Below, in pieces: positions 57,588-64,000 of a DNA stretch of 64,000 nucleotides. The stretch is from Glaciimonas sp. PAMC28666 (lineage in GTDB: Bacteria; Pseudomonadota; Gammaproteobacteria; Burkholderiales; Burkholderiaceae_D). A model generated the notes under the pieces. The model was not told the DNA's origin and did no database searches. It saw only the letters and a program-made list of their open reading frames with translations. Numbering within the stretch: position 1 is the stretch's first letter; the number at the start of each line of letters is the position of its first letter. The position numbers were made by a program, and so were the translations under genes. The stretch covers positions 1,550,001-1,614,000 of the forward strand of contig NZ_CP070304.1 of assembly GCF_016917355.1 (NCBI RefSeq), written 5' to 3'.

Positions 57588-59279
57588 TCATGCAGCTTTC
57601 TTTTGCTCTACTTTTTCGTCACGCAATTCACGACGCAAAATTTTTCCAACGTTGGTCTTCGGTAACTCACTCCGAAACTCAATATATTTAGGGCGCTTGT
57701 AACCGGTTAATTGCTCTTTGCAGTACGCCATCAACTCTTCCGAAGTCAGCGAAGGATCTTTACGTACGACGAAGAGTTTGACGACTTCGCCCGCGTGCTC
57801 GTCCGGCACACCAATACATGCACACTCCAATACACCAGGATGTTCAGCAACGACGCCCTCTACCTCGTTCGGATAAACATTGAAGCCAGAAACCAGAATC
57901 ATGTCTTTTTTACGATCAACAATTTTGGTGTAACCACGTTCGTCCATGACACCAATATCGCCAGATTTGAAAAAGCCATCTGGCGTCATGACCGAGGCGG
58001 TCTCGGCCGGGCGATTCCAATACCCCATCATGACTTGCGGCCCGCGAATGGCGATCTCACCAGCCTGCCCCAAGGCGACCGGATTTCCTGCGTCATCCAG
58101 TATCGCGATCTCAGTCGAAGGTATGGGTAATCCTATGCTGCCGTTATAGGCCGCAATTGTAGGAGGATTGGCGCAGGCAATGGGTGATGTTTCCGAAAGC
58201 CCGTAGCCTTCGATGATCGGGCAGCCGGTCGCGGCCATCCACTTGTCTGCTACTGCTTTTTGTACTGCCATTCCGCCGCCAACACACACTCGATAACTTG
58301 AACAATCCAATTTTGAAAAATCAGGATGATTCACCAGCGCGTTATATAACGTGTTTACTGCCGGGAACGTATTGATTTGATACTTGGATAACTCCTTGAT
58401 CAGGCCTGCGATGTCGCGGGGATTCGGGATCAGCAAATTTAGCGCGCCCACTCGCATACCGAATACGCCGCAGATGGTCAATGCAAAGATATGATAAAGC
58501 GGCAAGGCGCAGACAAACACCAGTTGTTCAATTTTTGGACCTTTATCCAAGCCGGGCGAAAGCCAGGCCTCTGCTTGCAATACATTGGCAATCACGTTCC
58601 GATGAGACAGCATCGCCCCCTTGGAGACACCGGTTGTGCCACCGGTATATTGTAGAAAGGCGACATCCTCTTGCGTCGTTGCTATCGGCTTAAGGATCAT
58701 TGACGAGGCTTCTGACAACAATCGCTTGAAGGGGGTGGAGCCAGGCAATAAAAACTCGGGCACCATTTTTTTTACGTGTCGCACCACCAGATTGACCATC
58801 AACCCTTTGGCGCCCATCAAGTCGCCCATCGTCGCGACGACGACATGTTTGATCTTGGTGCGAGTCAGAACCTGTTGTAAGGTGGTGGCAAAGTTCTCAA
58901 GAACAAATATCGCTTCTGCGCCAGAGTCATTTAACTGATGCTCCAACTCACGCGGGGTGTACAGAGGATTGACGTTAACCACGACGTATCCTGCCCGCAG
59001 AATAGCTGCGATAACGACAGGATATTGCAAAATGTTGGGCATCATAATCGCGACCCGCGCGCCTTTTTGCATCCCCCTGCTTTGCAACCATGCCGCCACT
59101 TTTTTCGATAACTGATCTACTTCAGCATAGGTCAGATACTTGCCCATGCAAACAAAAGCGTTCCGTGCGCCATATTTTTGAAATGCTTCCTCAAGCAAAT
59201 GCACCAACGAACGATAGGGAGTGCAATCAATTTCCGCTGGAACGCCTTCGGGGTACGATTTAAGCCAAAATTTATCCAT
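57588..59279 (-). CDS. fadD: Long-chain fatty acid--CoA ligase
   Basis: Acyl-adenylate-forming enzyme that activates fatty acids to acyl-CoA at the inner membrane, 563 residues. AMP-binding motifs are YTGGTTGVSKGAMLSH (P-loop), EGYGLSETSP and the hinge DRKKDMILVSGFNVYPNEVE; the C-terminal catalytic lysine lies in LPKTNVGKILRREL. Length and sequence match bacterial FadD. AAAGG precedes the ATG. Monocistronic, between the dgo terminator and a region with a long-range inverted repeat. Confidence 0.94.
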   Translation of the reverse strand: MDKFWLKSYPEGVPAEIDCTPYRSLVHLLEEAFQKYGARNAFVCMGKYLTYAEVDQLSKKVAAWLQSRGMQKGARVAIMMPNILQYPVVIAAILRAGYVVVNVNPLYTPRELEHQLNDSGAEAIFVLENFATTLQQVLTRTKIKHVVVATMGDLMGAKGLMVNLVVRHVKKMVPEFLLPGSTPFKRLLSEASSMILKPIATTQEDVAFLQYTGGTTGVSKGAMLSHRNVIANVLQAEAWLSPGLDKGPKIEQLVFVCALPLYHIFALTICGVFGMRVGALNLLIPNPRDIAGLIKELSKYQINTFPAVNTLYNALVNHPDFSKLDCSSYRVCVGGGMAVQKAVADKWMAATGCPIIEGYGLSETSPIACANPPTIAAYNGSIGLPIPSTEIAILDDAGNPVALGQAGEIAIRGPQVMMGYWNRPAETASVMTPDGFFKSGDIGVMDERGYTKIVDRKKDMILVSGFNVYPNEVEGVVAEHPGVLECACIGVPDEHAGEVVKLFVVRKDPSLTSEELMAYCKEQLTGYKRPKYIEFRSELPKTNVGKILRRELRDEKVEQKKAA

Positions 59280-59464
59280 GGTTTACCTTTTGTCTCTCGT
59301 TATTATTGATGCAACCTTATAAAACTGAGGAGCTGCCAACCTCGACATAGCGACTCCCTGAATGCGACCAAGCCGCTGAAATCGATGGCGGTTTTATAAG
59401 ATGCCGATAAAAAATTGAATGATCTTTAAATCAATGCGCCGGACACAAAAAAAGCACGATTGTT
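59280..59464. other. fadD upstream region
   Basis: 185 bp without a gene, containing a perfect 10-bp inverted repeat with distant arms, CTTATAAAAC (59316-59325) and GTTTTATAAG (59391-59400), 65 bp apart. The left arm overlaps a plausible fadD -10 region on the minus strand. It could be a looping operator pair or coincidence of two promoter-like boxes. Confidence 0.45.
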
Positions 59465-59599
59465 TTATTCTAACGTGATGCTATCGGGCATAGGGCGCAC
59501 TTGCAAGTGTTTTGAAGCATATTGGAGTAAATCCTCAGCAGTGGAAATCAGGCGAACATGCATAAATGTGTCGCTCTCGGCGGTAACCTGGCTCCCCAT
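59465..59599 (-). CDS. Small hypothetical protein
   Basis: A 44-codon frame starting at an ATG at 59599, five bp after the stop of the aminopeptidase gene and on the same strand. The product is acidic-to-neutral, soluble, with an ordered-looking middle (FMHVRLISTAEDLLQYASKH) and ends at PMPDSITLE. AAAGG lies just upstream but too close for a good ribosome site; ATG at codon 13 is an alternative. I do not recognise a family. Kept because of its position and non-random composition. Confidence 0.3.
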   Translation of the reverse strand: MGSQVTAESDTFMHVRLISTAEDLLQYASKHLQVRPMPDSITLE

Positions 59600-59603
59600 C
59601 CCT

Positions 59604-60722
59604 TTATTGGCGGTCGATCGCGCTGGTGCTAAGTTTTGACGATGCCAAGGCCAACGCATTTAACTGGCGTCGTCGTTCCTCTTCGGGTAATAACGCTAAC
59701 TTTCGAACCGCAGCATAGAACTGTGTGAAATTTTGTTGCTGAACCAACAACGCTCGGAATCCGGGTTCAAGCGCGTAGTACGTGTCGATTATTGCCAAAT
59801 GTGCATTAGACAACGGCTCGGCAAACCAACGGTCATACCCTGAGTAGCCGCCCCAATGCACTTTCAAGATTTGGTAGTCGTTCTGAAGTGCTACGAAAAT
59901 ATGCGCCTTCTTTTCCAGTTTTACGGTGTCGCTCAGGTGGCTCGCATAGACGTCAGACAATTGCTCGCGATACTTCAACAGCAACGCTAAAAATTCGGAT
60001 TTGCGACCCTCATATTCCGCATAAATACGGCGTTTTTTGTCATCACCATTCGCGAGCAGCCATTTCTCCGCACCGACTTCTTCTATGGTGGTGGCAAATG
60101 CCTCATTGAAATCGGTATCACCTTTTAAATAGAATAATTGGTGCGTCAATTCATGGAAGATTAACCGGGCTAATTCAGCGTCCGGATAGTTAATAAAGGT
60201 CGACATCACCGGATCGTTGAACCAACCCAAAGTGGAATAGGCTGGCACACCCAGCACCTGAACATCGTAACCTTCACGGCGGAGTTGCGCGCCGTATTGT
60301 TGCGCATTTTGTTGATCATAATAACCGCGGTAGGATACACAGCCTGCGATTGGGAAGCACCATTGTTTGGGCGTCAGTGATAAAGCGGGTGTGGCCACGA
60401 CGTTCCACAGTACAAACTTTCGCTGTAAATCTACATAATTGCGATAACTGCCATTATCCGGCAAGCCCAAATCAGTTACTGCAAACTGGCGAATGCCTTT
60501 GATGGTTCGCAATCGCGACTTTAACTTTTCGCTGGCGTTCGGGTCGTCGAGCCAGACAAGAATGGGGCGTGCATCGGCGAGCAACGAAAGCTCTCCATGT
60601 ACCGCTTGCGCGTAATAACCGACCTGTGCGCAAGCACTCATCATTAAAGAGATGAACAATACCAGTAACAACCTTGCCGGATAGCGTGCGATTGAAAGGG
60701 ATGCCGGCTTCATCGTAGTCAT
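59604..60722 (-). CDS. Lipoprotein aminopeptidase (PF10023-like)
   Basis: Predicted zinc aminopeptidase of the COG4324 family, 372 residues from the ATG at 60722, which has the strong ribosome site GGAGGAGGG (the frame is open 11 codons further to a TTG). A lipoprotein signal (RLLLVLFISLMMSAC, lipobox LMSAC) predicts lipid anchoring in the cell envelope. The metal motif is HELTHQ with a downstream NEAFAT glutamate. The downstream FALVVQ-like region is helical and charged. Substrate unknown. Confidence 0.88.
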   Translation of the reverse strand: MTTMKPASLSIARYPARLLLVLFISLMMSACAQVGYYAQAVHGELSLLADARPILVWLDDPNASEKLKSRLRTIKGIRQFAVTDLGLPDNGSYRNYVDLQRKFVLWNVVATPALSLTPKQWCFPIAGCVSYRGYYDQQNAQQYGAQLRREGYDVQVLGVPAYSTLGWFNDPVMSTFINYPDAELARLIFHELTHQLFYLKGDTDFNEAFATTIEEVGAEKWLLANGDDKKRRIYAEYEGRKSEFLALLLKYREQLSDVYASHLSDTVKLEKKAHIFVALQNDYQILKVHWGGYSGYDRWFAEPLSNAHLAIIDTYYALEPGFRALLVQQQNFTQFYAAVRKLALLPEEERRRQLNALALASSKLSTSAIDRQ

Positions 60723-60817
60723 CTGAAACCCTCCTCCAATTACATCCAATAGCAAAGCTAGTAAATATCAAAAAAGGGGCCGCAATGACGTCTTGACTAA
60801 GCCCCATCGCGATTAAA

Positions 60818-62899
60818 TTACATTGCCTCAACTTCCACCAACACGTCGTAAAACGTTGGCGCTCGCCCCATGTCGGTTAAACGCTGGCTCGTCACTTCGT
60901 TGGCATTTTTTCCGTCGGGGGCAAATTTTTTCCACCAGATGGACAGACCAACTACCAGGCCAACCCGGGCCTTATCTGTGACCCGAACCATGGCAATAAA
61001 AGTGCCGCGATCGTTATAGATTCGCACCGTGTCACCGGTGCTGATTCCGCGTTGCAGCGCGTCAGCCGGGTGCATATCGAGATGCGGCTCGCCCTCCGTG
61101 TCACGCAAACTTTGGACGTTTACAAAACTGGAATTCAGGAAATTACGGGCCGGCGGCGAAATCATCGCTAGCGGATATTTCGCTGCCAATACTGGATTGC
61201 TGGCGACCGATTCATAAGGCGGAATATAGGTCGGGAGTGGATCGAGTCCGTCCGTTAACATGCTGGCGCTGAAGAACTCACATTTGCCAGATGGGGTTGG
61301 GAAACCACCTCCGGAAAATGGCGCATCGGGTGCATTCAATTTTTGCCATCCCTTCTGTTTCAATGCATCCCAATCGAAATGGATGGCGCGTTCATTCCGA
61401 CGATCGAAAGCTTGTGCAGCAATCGCATCATCGGTTTCTTTGAAACAGTCATCGTCGAACCCCAGCCGCGCTGCCAGCAAGCGAAATATTTCGGTGTTGG
61501 GTTTTGCCTCGCCTAACGGTGCAATCGCCGGATTGTTCGCCAGCATGTACAAGTGGCCGTAAGAGGAGTGCACGTCTGCGTGTTCTAGCTGAGTCGTTGC
61601 CGGCAAAAGGATGTCGGCGTAATCTGCAGTGTCCGTCTGAAAATGTTCCAGCACCACGGTAAAGAGGTCATCGCGGGCAAAGCCTTGTGCGACCGTTCCC
61701 GATTGTGGTGCCACCGCCACCGGGTTCGCATTATAGACAATGATTGCTTCGATTTTAGAGCCGAAATCAGCCGATGTTTCCCGCAACAAATCGTCGCCAA
61801 TCGTGCTCATGTTAATCGTGCGCAGACGGCCCTTGTGATGCTTCAAAAGATCAGGCCGTTGCAAGGCGTGCAGATTTTTTGGAAAACTATCCGAGGTAGA
61901 TAGCTGCACACCGCCAGCGGCATTTCGCCACGCACCGACCAGCGCTGGCAGGCAGGCGATATTACGGACAGCCATACCGCCGCCCCGCACCCGCTGCAGG
62001 CCATAGTTAACCCGGATGGCAACACCTTCTCCCGCGAGTGCAGCAACGCCGTAATCACGCGCCAGTTGAATCACTTCGGTGGCGCTAATCCCGCACACCT
62101 CTGCGACCCTTGCTGGCGGCCATTCGAGCGCGCGCTCCTTGAGCTTATCGAAGCCCAGGGTATGCTCTGCAATATAGGCATGGTCCAGCAAATTCTCCAC
62201 AATCAGAACATGCATCATTCCAAGCGCCAGCGCTGCATCGGTTCCCGGCAGCAAAGCAATATGTTGATGGCATTTTTCTGCCGTTAGCGAACGGTACGGA
62301 TCAATCGCGATCAGCTTGGCGCCCTGACGTTTCGCGGACTGTATGCGCATCCATAAATGCAGATTGGAAGCAATAGGATTACCGCCCCAAATCACAATCA
62401 GTTTGGCATTTTGAAATTGCTCGAGGTCCGTTCCGATGCGTGCACCAATCGTATATTTGTAACCGGTGCCGCCAGCCGCCGCGCAGATGGTACGGTCCAG
62501 CAGGGATGCCCCTATCCGGTTAAAAAACCGCATCGACATTGATTCACTTTGAACCAGTCCCATGGTGCCTGCGTAGCTGTAAGGCAGTATCGCCTGCGGA
62601 TCACGCGCTGCGATTTCGCCCAATCGGGCGGCGATGGTGCCTAAGGCTTCATCCCAACTGATACGGATAAACTTGCCCTCTCCTTTGGCACCGACCCGCT
62701 TCATTGGGTGCAGCAATCGATCTTTGTGATAGGTCCGTTCGGTGTACCGCGAGACCTTGGTGCACAGTACACCAGCGGTACTTGGATGATCGGGATCTCC
62801 GCGCACCTCAGTGGCCACGCCGTCCTGAACAGTCACCAGCAGTGCACAGGTATCGGGGCAATCATGCGGACAGGCCCCGCGAAAAGTAGTTGTAGTCAT
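60818..62899 (-). CDS. Molybdopterin-dependent oxidoreductase
   Basis: DMSO-reductase superfamily catalytic subunit, 693 residues, cytoplasmic (no Tat signal). The N-terminus has a [4Fe-4S] motif C10-x3-C14-x3-C18-x27-C46. A likely molybdenum-ligating cysteine is C139 in DRTICAAAGGTG. Cofactor-binding stretches include WGGNPIASNLH, DPYRS and NANPVAVAPQ, with the C-terminal domain around FLNSSFVNVQSL and VRIYNDRG. No electron-transfer or maturation subunit gene is adjacent, so the substrate is open; it resembles the uncharacterised single-subunit group rather than assimilatory nitrate reductase. Confidence 0.9.
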   Translation of the reverse strand: MTTTTFRGACPHDCPDTCALLVTVQDGVATEVRGDPDHPSTAGVLCTKVSRYTERTYHKDRLLHPMKRVGAKGEGKFIRISWDEALGTIAARLGEIAARDPQAILPYSYAGTMGLVQSESMSMRFFNRIGASLLDRTICAAAGGTGYKYTIGARIGTDLEQFQNAKLIVIWGGNPIASNLHLWMRIQSAKRQGAKLIAIDPYRSLTAEKCHQHIALLPGTDAALALGMMHVLIVENLLDHAYIAEHTLGFDKLKERALEWPPARVAEVCGISATEVIQLARDYGVAALAGEGVAIRVNYGLQRVRGGGMAVRNIACLPALVGAWRNAAGGVQLSTSDSFPKNLHALQRPDLLKHHKGRLRTINMSTIGDDLLRETSADFGSKIEAIIVYNANPVAVAPQSGTVAQGFARDDLFTVVLEHFQTDTADYADILLPATTQLEHADVHSSYGHLYMLANNPAIAPLGEAKPNTEIFRLLAARLGFDDDCFKETDDAIAAQAFDRRNERAIHFDWDALKQKGWQKLNAPDAPFSGGGFPTPSGKCEFFSASMLTDGLDPLPTYIPPYESVASNPVLAAKYPLAMISPPARNFLNSSFVNVQSLRDTEGEPHLDMHPADALQRGISTGDTVRIYNDRGTFIAMVRVTDKARVGLVVGLSIWWKKFAPDGKNANEVTSQRLTDMGRAPTFYDVLVEVEAM

Positions 62900-62948
62900 G
62901 ATCTCTTGAGGCCAATCGTTTATTAAACTGCGGCCTGGCCGCGAATAT

Positions 62949-64000
62949 CTACTTCATTGAAATTGGAGCAACCGGATCAATCAGGCGCATCATGAAGGCT
63001 TCACATTGTGCGACCTGTTCAAGAGCGACGAATTCATTCGGACGATGGGCCTGTTCGATATTGCCAGGACCGCACACAACCGTTGGAATACCCGCGCGCT
63101 GAAAGAGGCCCGCTTCGGTCCCGTACGAGACCGCACCGGTGGTGGTGTTGCGCGACAATGAAGCCGCTAGCTGCACGATGGCATCATGTTCTTTGGTATT
63201 GAGGCCCGGCGCGGATGCCAGCCATTCAAAGGCAATTTTTGCATTTGGTTCAATCCGCTGCATTTCGGGCAAAAGATTCGCGGCAAAGTCCTGCACTTCC
63301 TGATACAACCGACCAGCGTCAACTCCAGGCATGGTGCGCGCTTCAAAATCGAAAGCGCATTCTTTAGGAACGATATTCGACGCCAGACCGCCGCGTATCA
63401 AACCGGTTTGCATGGTTGTGTACGGCACCGTGAATCCATAATCTCGGGTCTCGAGTTGTGCAAAACGGTCAGCCATTTGCCGAATATAAACGATGATCCG
63501 CGCCGCATATTCGATCGCGTTGACACCCATGGTGGTGTAACTGGAATGTGCTTCGCGTCCAGTGATGCAACAGCGGAATCGGTTGGTTCCTTTGTGCGCG
63601 ATGATCGGTTGCATTGAGGTCGGCTCACCCACGATGCACCCCGCCGGTTTGAGCCCGAGTTCCTGCAAATCCTTGATGAGGCCCTGCACGCCAATGCACC
63701 CTACTTCTTCGTCGTACGATAAGGCAAAATGTAACGGCGCGTCCATATCAGCAGCAAGAAATTTCGGTGCGAGCGCCAGCGCAGTGGCAATATAGCTCTT
63801 CATGTCGGCTGACCCACGACCGTATATCAAACCGTCTTTGATGGTCGCTTTGAATGGATCGGTATCCCAGGCCTGTCCCTCCACCGGCACCACATCGGTG
63901 TGCCCCGATAGAATCAAACCGGGTTTTTTACCTTGTCCCAAAGTGGCAAACAGATTTGCTTTTTTACCCGTCGCGTCATACGTCAGTCGTGATGTAACCC
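62949..64000 (-). CDS. argE: Acetylornithine deacetylase, truncated by the window edge
   Basis: M20 zinc peptidase family enzyme removing the acetyl group from N-acetylornithine in arginine synthesis. The frame runs to the last base; its N-terminal part lies outside. The visible 349 codons include RLTYDATGKKANLFATLG, the metal motif SGHTDVVP, GRGSADMKS, the catalytic SYDEEVG, and the dimerisation domain (GREAHSSYTTMGVNAIEYA). The C-terminal CGPGNIEQAHRPNE holds a further ligand histidine. argE instead of argJ implies a linear acetyl cycle. Confidence 0.94.
   Translation of the reverse strand, partial: VTSRLTYDATGKKANLFATLGQGKKPGLILSGHTDVVPVEGQAWDTDPFKATIKDGLIYGRGSADMKSYIATALALAPKFLAADMDAPLHFALSYDEEVGCIGVQGLIKDLQELGLKPAGCIVGEPTSMQPIIAHKGTNRFRCCITGREAHSSYTTMGVNAIEYAARIIVYIRQMADRFAQLETRDYGFTVPYTTMQTGLIRGGLASNIVPKECAFDFEARTMPGVDAGRLYQEVQDFAANLLPEMQRIEPNAKIAFEWLASAPGLNTKEHDAIVQLAASLSRNTTTGAVSYGTEAGLFQRAGIPTVVCGPGNIEQAHRPNEFVALEQVAQCEAFMMRLIDPVAPISMK

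Noticed and set aside
60818-62899. Molybdenum enzyme as the assimilatory nitrate reductase of the nrt system
   Set aside because: No NasA-type features beyond the shared fold, no reductase partner, and it is about 20 kb away from the nrt operon.

Overview
The window looks like a chromosomal segment of a betaproteobacterium in the order Burkholderiales, most likely family Oxalobacteraceae (Herbaspirillum/Collimonas/Herminiimonas/Glaciimonas group). This is inferred from the division cluster order, the dusB-fis-purH-ruvC block, the erpA-bactofilin-argC-rpsI-rplM block and the protein sequences. No species call is possible without a database search. No phage, insertion sequence, integron, rRNA, tRNA or CRISPR array was seen, and almost every coding gene belongs to a recognisable family.

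Region 1 (115-17920, minus strand) is a complete dcw cell-division and peptidoglycan cluster in the order mraZ-rsmH-ftsL-ftsI-murE-murF-mraY-murD-ftsW-murG-murC-ddl-ftsQ-ftsA-ftsZ. The genes from rsmH to murC are nearly all coupled by 1-11 bp overlaps. Upstream of mraZ lie a sigma70-type promoter and four GTGKG boxes spaced exactly 10 bp apart, a candidate MraZ autoregulatory site. Region 2 (18382-26548, minus) holds ruvC, purH, fis and dusB, then a GAF plus degenerate-GGDEF protein, a histidine phosphatase, dtd and tyrS.

Region 3 (26889-35080) starts with a rightward M23 endopeptidase and anmK (wall remodelling and recycling). Leftward erpA, a bactofilin gene, a DUF6776-like gene, argC, rpsI and rplM follow. 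Between rplM and an osmC-like gene there is a candidate small RNA with its own promoter, exposed CUCCUC(C) segments complementary to Shine-Dalgarno sequences, and an intrinsic terminator.

Region 4 (35223-42949, minus) contains coq7, a DUF3025 gene, the nitrate ABC transporter nrtA-nrtB-nrtD, an ANTAR regulator (NasT type), pyrC and an AAA ATPase gene. The nrtA leader carries, in order, NtrC-like sites, a consensus sigma54 promoter, two A-N-N-G hexaloop hairpins (the ANTAR RNA signature) and an intrinsic terminator. Nitrate uptake therefore appears controlled both at initiation by nitrogen status and at elongation by NasT antitermination.

Region 5 (43170-50679, minus) is a glutamate/aspartate utilisation locus: gltIJKL, a second periplasmic binding protein, gdhA and a LysR regulator. 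Region 6 (50867-64000) has an Atm1-type ABC exporter, an acyl-CoA thioesterase, an IclR regulator divergent from a galactonate operon (dgoK-dgoA-dgoD), fadD, a lipoprotein aminopeptidase, a molybdopterin oxidoreductase and argE, which runs off the right end.
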